Assembly: GCA_022113835.1 (NCBI GenBank)
Contig: JAILWY010000014.1
Coordinates: forward strand, 3,472,001 to 3,536,000
Direction of reading: 5' to 3'
From: Atopsyche davidsoni
Lineage: Eukaryota > Arthropoda > Insecta > Trichoptera > Hydrobiosidae
DNA length: 64,000 bases
Translations under genes and position numbers: made by a program
The notes under the pieces: model-generated
The model's input: the letters and a program-made list of their open reading frames with translations, nothing else
Database searches by the model: none
Told to the model about the DNA's origin: nothing
Shown: positions 28,116-41,839 of the stretch, one piece after another
Numbering within the stretch: the stretch's first letter is position 1
Layout: every line of letters starts with the position of its first letter

Positions 28116-31100
28116 CTCGAATGATCGCGTTTTCTAAACAGAGACAAACTGCGCTGGGAAAATATACCTGAATAGAGATAAACACATTCAAACAATCTAG
28201 CAAATATTACCCAATCGACATACATCCGTAGTATTTTTTTAAAATTATTATTTTCGTGTATTTTCATTCGCAGTTTTTGAATTGATCATTTATGTTTTTG
28301 CTCGCATAAAATTGCAAAAAAATACTGCGCTCTTAGGTGTGAACGGATTTCAATTCACGAAAATGGCCCCAGTACCGAAAACGAAACGCAAAGCACTCAA
28401 GAATGCGGTATTTTTAATTTACAGCCATAGAATACATATTTTATTTGAAAAAATGGTTTTTAATACATTGAATTATTTTTAGGGCTAGTTTTGCCTACAT
28501 GTATTTAACCTAACTTAACCTTAACTTTACAGGTATGTTGTGCTGTCGATATATTTGTACGTTGCATATATTTTGATATTTTCTCGGTTTAATTTTACAT
28601 TAAATAAATTACTTAATTCAAGCCCCAAAATTATAAATTTTACTATGGTCAATAATCAATCAATTCTTATTTATTATGATTGAATGTTGGATGAGTTATT
28701 GCGTATTAATATTAAACAAATACGAAATAATCAATACATAAATAATCGTTTTTAGATTTTGTTCGGGAGGCTTTTTCAAAAACATTAATCTTAAATTGCA
28801 ATCTTGCCACATATTATTTAAATTTGAATCATCAAACTACTTTAGTTGCATAAGCCTCAACTAATGACTTATTTTTCTCGGAGCGTATGTACGGAGATAA
28901 TGTACTTATTTACAAATCATGAATGTTCTATGTATCATATTATTCTAGCCACAGTAATCTTCCATTGTTGGTCAAACAGGAAAATTATTTTCTCTTATCT
29001 CGTGCAATTCAAGTACGTGTGTATAATAAATTACACTAAGTACACATAATCTGAATTTATCAATAACACTGCAGAATGATCTACATCACTGTGAATCAAC
29101 ACAGGCAATATTAAATTTAGCTTACTTAGACATTCAAAGAACAAATCAGTACATTTATTATTTTCAATTATTATTTTTTAACCGAAATACTTTGATCTGC
29201 ATACATTTCACTTCTATCGATTAATTTTAGACCATCTTATAAAGCGATAATTTTGGTTCTTGGATATTAGTTAAGCTGCTTAAAATGTTCAGTCGTGTCG
29301 AGACCATCTTCAAATAAATCCTCGGAAATTGTCCCTATACGGAGACCAAAACATCGAAAAACAGATATCTTCAAGCACCAAAATCATTGAATAACAACGA
29401 ATATACCTATCTTATATTATACAGCATTTATATCCACCAAAAACACATAACAAAACTAAAAAAGGATACTGTGATATGAAGAGTTATTAGTTAAATCGCA
29501 TTTGAATATAATCGCAAGTAAATCATACACTAATAATTAATTTATAAATAAATATGCTTCAGCGAATTGAAGAATCCCTTCATGTTCGTAGTAATTTTCA
29601 TCATTTTAATGCTTTGTTTTTCACTTAGTTAAAATATTTTTTTTATTAAATTTAACGTCCACTGCACCCCTAAAATGTAGATTAATACAACCTCAATATC
29701 AAACTCATACTCGTACTTTGATATTAGATCATACGATTTAAAAACAAGAATAAGACAAGCTTAATTTTTCGAGTAGAGGTCTTTCGCCGATTCTAACAAA
29801 ATAGTGCAGAAATACGTTTTTGCTTGTTGTAAACATAAATGAAATATCATTTTCTATTCTAAATGTGACTTCAGATGCTTAGATTGCATTGTATTTTAGC
29901 GGTAAGGTTCTTTGAACCGGATAAAAAGACACTGCAGTGAATGTCATTGGTTCATGTTTTGCAGTTGAGGCTTTATGATCGTGGATATTTGCCGATAAGA
30001 TTAAATTGTATGCAAAATAATTTCTAATGACGTGTTTATAGCTATTAAATAATTTATAATTGCATCGACTAGTTTTTTTCCTTGACTTATAAATAAAAAA
30101 AAAACAATCAAGAGTTCTAAATTTATATTACTTGTTTTGCCGAGACTAATAATATTATGTTATTGAAATACTTCAATTTATCCGCAAGTGTAAATTTATG
30201 AAACGTTTCTTGAATATTTCAGTACTTAACCACTTATGAGAATTTAAGATGTATAACATTATGAAATAAAAATGTAATAAATATGGTTCACTAGAGAGGA
30301 AGACATTTTCTATCTCTTGGAAATGTAGTTATTATTTTGCATATATTTCATGTCTAATAGCATTTCTAAGATGTCTGGTAATAAACTTAAGATTTTAATC
30401 AAGTTAATATTATTCATTTCAAAACGTGGACAGCAATAAAATTTTTCAAGACTGCTGAAGTAATCAAAACGACAGCTATAGGGAATGGACCGAGTTTTAC
30501 TAAAATTAACCATTATGCTTTGAATTTTATAGATTTTTTAAAATACATAATGGTTAAATACCAAATGAAATAATTTACCTAAATATTGAATTTTATAATG
30601 TTTATGAATTATTTTTAAAAAAAAGCATGTTTCACGCCTGATTTTATTTGTTGGATACCATTTCATGTTTTCTAATAGGTCAGTCGTCTTTCTTATTCCA
30701 CTTCCACTTAGTGGTCACAGTTTATTGAATCAAAAACCGGTTCGTATAATTTCAACTCTAATCGACAAATGCAAAATATTTATATTATTAATCAACCAAT
30801 CAATCAAATACTACAAATTTATTTAAATTAAATGATTATTGATAAATCGTTAGTGCCAATTTATTTTAAGATCAAATCCAAACTAATTTCATTAGGATGA
30901 ATTATATAAACCGTATTGTCACGTGATAAAATTAACCATTTATATTTACTAGTAGATTGTCAGATTCACCCTTTGGGTATACTGAAGGTTGGGAAAGAGA
31001 TAAGCCATCTGCTGACATCTGAAGGGTTCATCTAGTTTATTGCATGTCAAGGGTTAAGCTTTATATCTCACTGATAAATAAACTAATGATATGGTAGCAG

Positions 31101-34100
31101 AGACTTCAAAACAAAGTGAGTTTAGATTGACTAAAGTGCAGGCAAATTATAGGACTTGGAGGAATTAAATTATTTTTATTTGCTTTTGATTCAAATCATT
31201 AAAAATGATCTACGATGTTAACATATTTAAACAAATATTAATAGCTAAGTTGTAAATAATATATTTGAAGGCGAAAGCACACTTTAATGTTTTTGTAATC
31301 ATCTAGCTATTTGGTTATTTATATTTGTTGCATAAATGATTGTGTTGGATCTCTGCAGTATCGTTTGTTATTCAAGTGTTCATGTATGAGTTTTGGTTTC
31401 TGTTCTTATTCTGATCCTGAAAAACTAACTCATGTTGTGCAACGTCCCTTGAAAAAGAGTCAGCACTCTAACCTTTCATATATATTATTAAACCTTTCGG
31501 ATATTGTTAGATCTTTTAGAATCACAGGTCGAACAAGGATGTGACACTTAAATTATGCAAAAAAAAAACTCGCGTTGAGGATTTATTTATAAGATATTTT
31601 TATTATAAAAAGCAAGGAGTAAGTTGCAGTGAAGCCAACAAAATAGAGGGTGGAATTCAATAGTATATTAAAAACAAAACCAGATCTGTGTACGCTCAGA
31701 GACTGGTTCAAAATAATACTTGGCAGACATGCAGGGCAGAGTGTTTTGTTGGATCATCAACAAGTACTACAAAGTAAATACATCTATTATTAATTTTCAA
31801 AATGTATATCCAAATGAGTCCTATAAAGATATTCGACGCTTCTGAAAATGATCGCTTGGAGCATTAAAATAATTGCCTGATTAATTATTTTCAAATCTTT
31901 TTAGTTAAAATTTAAATGATGGATATAATAAAAATATTAAAGTATGTATCTACTCAAAGCTGGTAATTATTCTTTGAGTTTAAACTTCACAAAACGTTAA
32001 ATCAGATGGCTTTGCGTTTCAGCGTGACAAAGGTCAACAAAAAATTAGAAAGAGTGAAAACAACGAAAAGATACCTTCAATATGCATTAAATAATGAAAT
32101 ACAACAATATCATCTGAAATAGTAAAAATAATCATTTTCATCAAAACGAATTATTTCGTTTTGTTGCAAAATATTTGCAATTATATTTAAATCGTGACGT
32201 CATAACATTGAAATATCTAGGCACGACAACTTAACTTTAATTAACTGGATTAGAAAAATATTTATATATACATAGAAATCATCCTGTATGTTATACACAA
32301 TGAATCAATAATTCCAATGTTTACCTCGCATACTTTAATTTTATATTCATTCTAGCAATGGAAAATATTATTCCGTTAAAATTGTATTGTGTATTTGCAC
32401 CATCTGTTTCGGACCAGCAAATTGTGAAATGCCACCGGGCTCGGAACAATGAAAGGTGCAAACAATGTGACATTTTACCGGGGCGGGGTATTATTCAGGT
32501 ACGTTGCCAAACAAATAAAAGCACTGCATTTTCAATACAAATATTTTCCCTCTGGTCACGTCGCTGATTTACCAGAAGCACTCGCCGCTGCCGTCAGGTA
32601 GAGATGCTGTCATAAGCTAATATCGATTGGCAGCTGTACAAACATACGTGCGCAGTGAGCACTACTTACTCGTAAACAAGTCTTGCTGAGGACATACAAA
32701 ATCGTTCAATAAACTTGCCTACTTGGGTATTTTTGGAATACTTACAACGTTAATTATTTTTAAATATAAATTGATGACTAAAATAGTTGCTTTTATGTAA
32801 TATTTTATATAATGTATAAACGTTGAAGACATTCAGAAATATTAAACAAATGTAAAGCATGCTTTGTTTTGGAGTATGTACTTACATATTCTTATAAAAG
32901 ATACCCAAAACTGTTAATTAAACATTTTTACTTCTAATATACTTACAGATTTTACAAATATTTAAAGTTTACTTATGAAGCTAAATTAACGACGTATTTT
33001 AAAGGCCTTGATAATTCTTTTAAATATTTACATTTTTTAGTGAAGATATTTAAAATCCTTCAACACACTTAAATACTCTCATTTTTTTTTAAATTCAACA
33101 GTCAAAAACCAATAATGTAATGTATTTTATGTACCAATTTAAATTGAAGTCGACAATACAACGTTTTAAATAATTATGATTTAATTATTATATTAACTTT
33201 TCTTTTTATTGTAATATATACTGTATCCTTTTAAATGTGATTTTTTAATATTTTTTAGTTTAAAAACTGTTACTTACGAAATATCACTGTAACTATTTAT
33301 TGAATGATGGATGATTTATTTCGCCCTTCGGTGGTTATATTACGGGCATTTATTTATGACTATTAGTTTACTTCGTGTTCCGAGGTAATAAAAAAATGCT
33401 TATGTAGACATTAAAAAAAATAATAAAACACTAGAATAATAAAGATATTTATTTAATATATTTTTATATACAAAACAGTTATTATTTCGTATTTTTATAA
33501 TACAGAATAAGGTTTCAAGTCATAAAATTTTAAACTGTATAAAAGGTCAAAATAAATAATCTCTCAATACATACTGACTTATTACAAGTAATCAGTGACC
33601 TGCAGTTCATGCTTTCAAAAATAACTGCATGTTTTATTTTGTATACAGCGAATATATCAACATATATAAAGCTTAAAGTTACTTATTTACATGTTAAAAG
33701 TAATTTTAATACAATTTGTTAGTCAGCCCAAGTGTGTTTTATTTAAAACAATTTATATTTTAATAAATTAAGAAAGAGTTAGCTATGATTTAAAAATTTA
33801 GTTATTATTTTTAAATTAACTTTGGGTTGATTATTTTAAATTATTTTAAAAAGAAAATCGGTCATTGCTTGTCTTCATAAAACATGGATGAAAAAAAAAA
33901 CTATCTTTTCATGCATATATTATATAGTTACGCGTCCAATGCTTACAATTAGTAATTCTACAGTTGAAGCCTTCTTCTGGTAAGTAATATTTTTTTTATA
34001 TTAAAAGTTATGGAAAAATAAAATATAAACAAGCATACATAAAAATAATTGTTGAATTTATATCTAAACGAAACTAGCAATGTTGTTATTTTTAAATCAA

Positions 34101-37100
34101 CAAACGGTTTTATTTTACAAGGCAACATTATTTAAAAATATATTTAAGTAATGCTGAAAAATTATAATTAAAATTGCACTCTGAACATTGATCACTTCAA
34201 GTGTGTACGGTACATTTGGAAAATGCCATCACTATCATGAAGCAAGTACCTCGTAGCATGATTATAAAGATTAAAAATTTGATGACAAACAATATTAGCA
34301 TAATCGATTTAATACTTGAGACTCAATTCAAATTATAAAATATACAGTGTGAATCAAGCGTTATTAAAGTCTAAAATTTTATGTTTAGGCTGGCAGGAAG
34401 ACAAAAGCGTTCACCAAAAAAATTATTGTTAGCATACTTATGGAAGAGTATTACCAATTAAACCAGCCAGTATTGAATAAATAATAATATATATTTTTTT
34501 AAATTAATGCGAAATATTTATATATAGCCTTTCACATTGTGTATATACCAAAAACAAACAAATACATTTTTATTTGATTTGTAGGTGCCTATAGAAAAGA
34601 AAAAAAATATTGTAAGTGTATTTAATTCACCTGTATATTTCAAAGTAAAAAGAACTTGAATTTCGATTTCATTTATATATTTTTGAAGAACATATTATAG
34701 ATGGGTTTTATTGGACTGCTCGACACATCATGTTGTTAAATAATTGATAAAACCAACATAATAAATATACCATTCACAAAATACAAGCCAACAATAAATA
34801 TTAATATACTATTAAAATTTTAAATAAAAATATATTCTCGCTAAGCGAAATATAATTGACTCTAAATGTTGAGCTTTAGGCTTTATGTAGAAAATATTGA
34901 CACACCCTACAAATTAAGCAGTACATATAATGATTCTTCACTCCATCTCCAACTGAATGCAAACAAAGTTGCAACGTATCAATGCAATTTTAAATGTCTG
35001 AAAACTGTGGTTAAGTATAATTTAGATGTTGAAATTAAAAATACAATTACAATAACTAGTAAATACTTAACATGCATAGTATTTCAAGACAATATACTTG
35101 TTTAAAACATTATACTATTCAAAACGTACAATTACTTATAAAAATAATAGAACCTTACACTTAACTGGATAATTAGATTATTTAGCTTAAACAATACGTT
35201 ATTTACTTTTTAAAACTTAAAATAATACAACTTTGGGTTATTGCACTTTAGTGTATTGATTTTAAATTTATATCGGATTTCTGAATAATTATAAGCATAC
35301 TATAATTGGACAATATATACTCATAACAGTGGTATTGAATCTCTCCCCGCTCTCCTCATTCAGTTGCTTGTGCATGGCTGCCACTCTGTGCCCAGAGCGT
35401 ATGTAAAGGATCGGTAATTGAGAGTTGGATTTGAAATGATTACGAAGGGATGCGTTCTAGAAGTAACTTGTGAATGTTGGAATATCAAATCTAAATGCCA
35501 GACCTTTGCAAGGTAAAGATTTTATGATAGTGACATTTCCTTATAATATAAAACTGCGGTGTAGAATGACTCGGAGACCCACTACGCTATTTTCCCTAAG
35601 AAAACCATGAACATACATAGAGATAAATTCAATGAGATGCTCACCAGCTTTCTCTGAAGAGAGATACCTAAAGAGGAAGGCATTAAGACAATCAAATAAA
35701 AACTATTCAATTATGATAAAATACGGTGTACTTTTAATAAAGTTTTATAAAAAAAAATTCTCGTGGTCACTATAAAGTGAGTATACTGTGCTAAGCTACG
35801 TTTTTAGTTATTTTCATTCTACTATTAAATCCATCATCGGCGAATAATTAAATGTCTAGCAGATGCTGTTTACCATCTAACAGATAAATGACAAATCTGC
35901 CATTTTATGATTGCCGTCAAATTGTAAATTAATAAATAATACCCGAGAAGGTCAATAGTTACTGTGCATTTAGCAATTTTCTAGGTATACATTCGGTATT
36001 TATTTAATTTATATTTTTCCGCTTTGATGTACTTGTTTGTGTGTACTCAAATAACACTAGACAATGTGGAATTGCAATTTGCCTCGTCAGAGAAATGCTT
36101 TGACTGTTTTTGCCGCAAATAATGTGACTCAGTCCAAAGAAGCAGGTGAATAGAGGAATAACATAATTTTATAATAAATTAGCTCTTCAAGGACGCCATT
36201 TTGAACTTCGATAAATTATATAAAAATTAGCAATGAAAATTTACGTTTTATGTGGCTCACTATAAAATGTGTGAAAACTGCATGTATAATTTTTATTTGC
36301 GACAGCGATAGAGGAGTATTATCATTGAAACTTTTTATTATTTAAGTTTTTTTATTTAAAAAAATGTTCGCTTTCATACTTCTATATGTCTGAGCGATTA
36401 ACAACAATAATATCACACTCTTCAGACATCAGAGAGTGTGAAAAAAAATATAAATGTCTGTGTTACCATGCAATGTATGCAAGATTTGCAAAAACTATGA
36501 CTTAATTTTGGCTCGAACATGTGAACAAGTAATTCTCTTTAATCAGCCTTTCAGATATTGTATTTATAGACGGTGGTAAAAAAGCATAAGGTATCCTATT
36601 TTGGCCAAACTTTTCGAAATAATAAATTGTTTGACCAGGGAAAAATTGAAGGAAGAAAAGAATGTAACTAGCGTGGATGCGAAATTTACACCAGGGGCTA
36701 GCAGAATAGCCGAATTAGTAAAACTGGCTCAGGACAAACGGATTTTCAGTGAAATGATCTCCGAGCTCTTCTGAAGAGAAAAAAATTTATAGGATTTTAA
36801 AACATACATGTTCAACTTTAAATTATAACATTTCATTTATAGATTTCTGCATGAAATTAATTTCATATGAAAATAGTTAACATCCAAAAAAATGCGATGT
36901 GCGTCTCTTCCTCGCTGAATTAAATCAGTTTACCTTTATTTAATGTTGAGCATTTTTAAAAGTGGATAGATATATAATGCATTAAGTAAATATGTTTTTT
37001 TTAATCTATAAATAACTTTGAATAATCTCAAGATGCTCTAAGCCCTAGTATAAAGAAAATGATTTTTTGCTTTAAAAATTCCCATTGCGACCATGTGACA

Positions 37101-39080
37101 CGGAGATAAAAGGAATAATCGAAATCAGTCTATTACGGTTAACTCTAAAGTGTCTTAAAAATTATACATATAAAATTAATTTGTGCGAAAACCACTAAGA
37201 TCTTTTCAATTTTTGAAGAAGAAATTTGATCAAAATGAGTTAGTTTTTAACTTGATTGAAAGTTGTGAAATTTTTTGTCTTATCATCATTATCAAAATAT
37301 CTCTATAGGGCTTAATTTACATATTAACATTACTTTTAAAATAAATTATTTATGTATGGACGTTGGCTACATGCACTTTTTGTTTTTAATGATTCAAAAT
37401 ATAGTGTGATTTATTTAGATGCGATTCAAATATTGATACTCATATTTACCTACTAAATAAGTAATGAAGTGCAAAAGAAACAGGACGTATGCAATACTTA
37501 TAAAAGTTAATATTTTATGTTCTACGTGTAACTGCCAAATGAAATGTCTGAAAATAATAATTTAAAAAAACGTTTGTGGAATACTACTTATATTTTTATA
37601 CGCAAAACTTCAAATACATTTCAATATAAAAAAAATGTTATCTCTGTTGAAATTTCCACAGTAGGAGTGATCGTAAAATTGTAACTTAAATTATGCAACA
37701 TGTGACCAAGAAAATATGCAATAACTTTGCATAATATCACACATTTATTTCATTTGTACCTGTCACAACTAAAGATGGTTGTCAGCATGCTTTGGATTTG
37801 ATAAGTCTCTGTTGCACGTAAGTTGTCTTAACCAACTTTTCCAGTACAATAACAATAGCATTGTACTATATATTAAGTACCTTGCAAGCTTCTAAGACAA
37901 TTTGCACGAGAAAATACCTTTTTTTAAACTGACACCCTTCTGAAAGCTCCAGTGAAGACATAATAGAACTTAATGGGACTCCGGTTAGTCGTAAATTTTT
38001 TTTACACATCTCTTCGAACTGATAGACGACTTCTACCGTATATAAATAAACTTGGACTAATCTTTCAATACTGATTATTTTAAATACACATCGATATTTC
38101 GTTACAGAGTTGATAAGAACTGCCCTTTGTCACTTGAGCCTGGCAGAAGATATACGAAGAATTTTCACCTGAAAATGATGCCATAGCAGCAACTTTATGA
38201 AAACAAACCTTCCAACCGAATGCCTCATAATCCAAATACCCCATACAAAACCCCCTGGAATTACAAGTGAAGAATACAACCACTCAAGAATGGATAAGAA
38301 ACTGTTAATTTCAGTAATCTCATGTTAAAAGTAGCAAAACACTCGGAGCTTTCAGTTTACTCTCAATGATGATTTATTTTATTTTACTATCTGAAACGCA
38401 TCCCCAAAATTTACTACTTAAAACTGAAATGCACCGTACAGTGAGTATCAAATACACCCAATACTAATTTTAAAGGACACATGTGGAATTCGAACCCACA
38501 CATCCTAATTGTGCCTTCGATTATCGCAGCCTTATAAAAATGTACATACGTGTATGCTTTTGATGGATGTGAATGTGTACTAATTAAATATTTAATCTCT
38601 TTAAGCTAAAACAAATTCTTATTTAATATGTTTGAAGTTGGGCATCGCAGTTTAAGGGTAGCAAATATATACTTACATATTATATGTTGAAGTCTTTTGA
38701 ATATTTTCACGTGATATTATTTATAAGCAGTTGTGGTTTAAAGAAGCAAAAACAATTAATGGAGCTGCTTCTCTTTTTTATTGTATGTGTTTCATTGTTT
38801 ATCGAATATATAAGTCGAGATTGTAATATTTCAACTCATAGTATTTGTAAAAAAACAGACCGCGGAAAAAAATACTTCAGTGCTATTTTATATCAGAGGT
38901 TTTATTTTTACTTAGAACGTTTAATGTAAATTAAATTTAATAAAACAATAAACAAAACAAACATAGACATTTCTTTTCAATTGTATTTAAATGTATTGTT
39001 GAATTGTTGTATCATGTATTTTTTGATTTATGTCAAAAAGTATTAATTTTATGTGATTTAACAAATAATGAAAATCAAGC

Positions 39081-39280
39081 TCAAGGTGAACTCTCCCAGG
39101 GTGACAAATTGAAATACCTTGGAAATGCTTGCCTGGATAATAAAGCAGCTTCTTCAGTACCACCGAGACCTGGCAATGGCCAGCAGGCAGAAGTGAGGGG
39201 GACCTCCATGTAGCAGGGGATCGATACGACCGGCGGTGACGCGGCTTTTGAGGCTACCGGTGACTCAGTAGGTGTTATTG
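39081..39280. other. GC-richer block of unknown nature
   Basis: The composition changes abruptly here. A plus-strand frame ends at 39213 with a peptide including KYLGNACLDNKAASS and PPRPGNGQQAEVRGTSM. No family is recognised. It may be an untranslated exon or promoter region of the gene whose candidate first coding exon lies at 39550. Confidence 0.2.
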
Positions 39281-39549
39281 TTTAATGTTTTGGATTAAAA
39301 AACTTTTATAAGTCACATTATTTAATTATGCAAAAAAAAGTCAGTCAATAGATCTCTACATAAACAGGTTAACGGAAACATTTTTGTATGCAAATTTATT
39401 TATCAGATACAAGGTACGTCAGTTGTGTTTATTCTGGGTCTATAGTAGTTCAGGTGAGCTGCTTCAGTTGCGACTGCTTACCACCGAGCGATAAAAGATT
39501 GACGAAAATACCGAGCGAGATCCGAGACGACCGCTTCGTGCCGGCCGAT

Positions 39550-39590
39550 ATGGGAGATCCGAGTCATTCTTACTCGATCGCATTCAACAG
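39550..39590 (+). CDS. Candidate 5' coding exon (MGDPSHSYSIAFN...)
   Basis: An ATG at 39550 opens 13 codons (MGDPSHSYSIAFN) plus two bases AG, directly followed by a consensus GTGAGT donor at 39591-39596. The upstream 200 bp is GC-rich and leader-like. The exon ends in phase 2. The next plus-strand exon that fits by phase and coding quality is the receptor exon at 63489, whose first base G would complete the codon AGG. That link is an inference: one in three random pairs would fit, and the intron would be 23.9 kb. The exon may belong to another gene or be spurious. Confidence 0.3.
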
Positions 39591-40240
39591 GTGAGTAGAA
39601 GGTGATGCTTGATTCACTTCCAAATGCAAATACGGCATGTAAATTATTTTCAGTTTATTATCCATACGCATTCAAAATATATATAAATAGATTTTCTATA
39701 CAGAGTATGGCGTAAGAAATTATAACATTATTTTGTACTACGAACATGAATAGTGACAATTTTCACGAAAGTCTACCAGCGAAGATTATGCGTCAATAAT
39801 TGCATTACGATAGGTGTTTTGACATGAGTAAAATTTGGTTTACGAACTGTAACATTTATGTACTTCCATCCCCGTCGAGTTTTTAACAATTTTTATAAAA
39901 ATAAACATACAATTTCACGATAATACAATAACAATAAAATAGGGCGCCGATGTACACAAATAGAGATCGTTAACAAGCAAAGGACGCGGCCAGATATCGA
40001 CCCATCATCCCACCGAAGGTACGCAAGTACTCGACAAAAAAATCAGTCAACTCTTTAAATTTACTTACGACTAGACAATAGTATAAAAACAATCCGATAT
40101 ATGTATCAATATCAACATTCAGTTACAAAAATTGGCATCGTAGCGTCGGAGTGCATCATCTTCGTCTTCGCGGCGGCAATATGGCGCCGGGACGGCACTC
40201 GCCATCACAACTCTGGTCAGCATCAGCCGCCCCGAGCCCC

Positions 40241-41839
40241 CTAGCCCAGGCCCGGCCGCTGCTTGGCGGGCGGGCGGCCCTCGGGGCTGCACAGCGCCGC
40301 GCGCTTGGCGCCCATCGCCACCAGCGGCAGGCTCTTCTGGATGGACGACTTGATGGTCGAGGGCTGCGGCGGGATGATGGTCAGCGACTCGCGCTCCTCG
40401 CGGCCCTCGCGCCCGTCCCGCCCGTCGCCCGGCGGCTGCTGCGGCCGGCGCAACTGCGTGCCGGGCGCGGGCGACGGCAGGTTGGTGACGAGGTGCAGGA
40501 TCACCTGCTCCAGCTGGTACGGGTCCTCCACCCCCATCTCGTCGTCCCCGTCGTCCGAGCGGCACTGCAGAGAATCGTCCGACACGTCCATGTCTATGAT
40601 CGCCGAGTACTTCTTCTTCATGTCGCCGATCATCTTCGCGCCGTCGTCGTCGGAGATCAGCGAGTTGATGCACACGAAGCTCTGGGCGGCCTTCGTGGCG
40701 CTGTCGACCTCCAGGAAGCCCTTCGTGCGCAGGTACATGAACCGCCCGGTGCGGCTCACGAGGCGGTAGCAGGACTCCCCGTACGACTTGCTCTCGTCGT
40801 ACATCTGGCGCAGGGCGATGATGACCCACCGCACGTCCTCCTTGTGCATGAAGGTGAAGGCCGACACGCCCGTCACCTCCTCGCACATGTAGCCGGCCAC
40901 GAGGGAGATGCGCTGGTCGCAGTGCACGATGCGCCCGTCCACGAGGTGCCGCGTCCAGTACTCCGACTTGCTCGCCTCCAGCAGGCGGTCGGGGATGGAG
41001 GGCTGGCGGAGGACGCGCACCACGCCGATGAACACCACGTCGTTGCCGCTGGGCGAGACGGCGCGGTCGCGGCGCACGCGCTGGCGGCGGACGAGGTGGC
41101 CCTCGGGAGCCAGGCCCGCGCGGTCGGCCCGGCGGAAGGCGCCGTCGATGCGGCACAGCGCGTAGCGGGGAGCCTCCGAGCGCACGGGCGCCCGGGCCAG
41201 CCGCACCGCGAAGTCCCGCCTCTCCGCCGGGCCCGGGCTCGGGGCCAGCGCCGCGGCCGAGTAGTCCCGCGGGGTCAGGTTCTGGCGCATGTGGGCGTGG
41301 TCCTCGGGGTGCGTGATCCCGAGCACGTTCTGCCCCAGCAGGTCCAGCTGCGCGTGGCCCAGGTGGTCCTTGACGTTGGCGGAGGCGAGCAGCACCACGC
41401 CGCCGGCGGTGGTGGCCAGCATGAAGCCGCTCACGAGGTCCAGGAATCCGTCCGCGGCGCCGGGGCCCACGTCCTGGTGGCAGCGCAGGCCGGAGTCCCC
41501 GAACACGTGCTCCGTGCGCAGGTCGTGCGCGGCCAGGCGGAGGACGCTGGTCTTGTCGACCTTGCGCGAGGACTCGGCCACGAGCGACACCAGGCCGGCC
41601 AGCTCGCCGATGTGCTCGTTGAGGACGGTCCGCCGCCGCTTTTCGGCCCTCTTCCTGGACTCGCGGTCGCCGCTCTTGCCGGCGGAGGCGGAGCTCCGGT
41701 AGTCGCTGTCGCAGTCGTCGGAGAACCCCCCGCCGCCGGAGGGCGGGGAGGTGGCCGGGGCCCCGCCGCCGGGCCCCTCCCTCGCGAAGGGCTCGGGCCC
41801 CGCCGGGGAGGGCCGGGCCTGCCTCGCGGAGGTAGTCAT
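40241..41839 (-). CDS. Methoprene-tolerant-like bHLH-PAS juvenile hormone receptor
   Basis: A 532-codon uninterrupted frame on the minus strand. A bHLH domain lies at about residues 59-113 (basic region ESRKRAEKRRR, then VLNEHIGELAGLV and RKVDKTSVLRLAAH). PAS-A is at about 126-245 and PAS-B at about 290-400 (YWTRHLVDGRIVHCDQRIS, VAGYMCEEVTGVSAFTFMHK, RQMYD, CYRLVSRTGRFMYLRTKGFL). This order and these motifs match insect Met/Gce, the nuclear receptor that binds juvenile hormone through PAS-B and acts with Taiman on E-box-like sites of target genes such as Kr-h1. The C-terminal tail carries an acidic stretch (DMDVSDDS) and SSIQKSLPLVAMG. There is no intron in the coding region, which is unusual for Met in many insects; I recall intronless Met paralogues in Lepidoptera. 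Start chosen at 41839, the first ATG before the domain. Gce or another Met paralogue is possible. Confidence 0.85.
   Translation of the reverse strand: MTTSARQARPSPAGPEPFAREGPGGGAPATSPPSGGGGFSDDCDSDYRSSASAGKSGDRESRKRAEKRRRTVLNEHIGELAGLVSLVAESSRKVDKTSVLRLAAHDLRTEHVFGDSGLRCHQDVGPGAADGFLDLVSGFMLATTAGGVVLLASANVKDHLGHAQLDLLGQNVLGITHPEDHAHMRQNLTPRDYSAAALAPSPGPAERRDFAVRLARAPVRSEAPRYALCRIDGAFRRADRAGLAPEGHLVRRQRVRRDRAVSPSGNDVVFIGVVRVLRQPSIPDRLLEASKSEYWTRHLVDGRIVHCDQRISLVAGYMCEEVTGVSAFTFMHKEDVRWVIIALRQMYDESKSYGESCYRLVSRTGRFMYLRTKGFLEVDSATKAAQSFVCINSLISDDDGAKMIGDMKKKYSAIIDMDVSDDSLQCRSDDGDDEMGVEDPYQLEQVILHLVTNLPSPAPGTQLRRPQQPPGDGRDGREGREERESLTIIPPQPSTIKSSIQKSLPLVAMGAKRAALCSPEGRPPAKQRPGLG

Larger units (their letters stand above)
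27227..39080. other. Long AT-rich region, no gene recognised
   Basis: About 12 kb without an identifiable gene. It contains an AT microsatellite (27312-27398), a short sequence at 27254-27272 resembling the neighbouring transposon's end (TTAGATGTCCCTT), a GC-richer block near 28.0-28.4 kb, and smaller patches near 32.4-32.7, 35.3-35.7 and 36.6-36.8 kb. Reading frames up to 102 codons look like chance. Confidence 0.6.

Noticed and set aside
27959..28267. 102-codon minus frame
   Set aside because: No domain. The GC-rich part is better explained as a possible conserved noncoding block.
38482..38500. tRNA T-arm-like hairpin with TTCGAA loop (minus strand)
   Set aside because: No acceptor stem, D-arm or anticodon arm can be built around it. 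At most a fragment of a tRNA-derived SINE.
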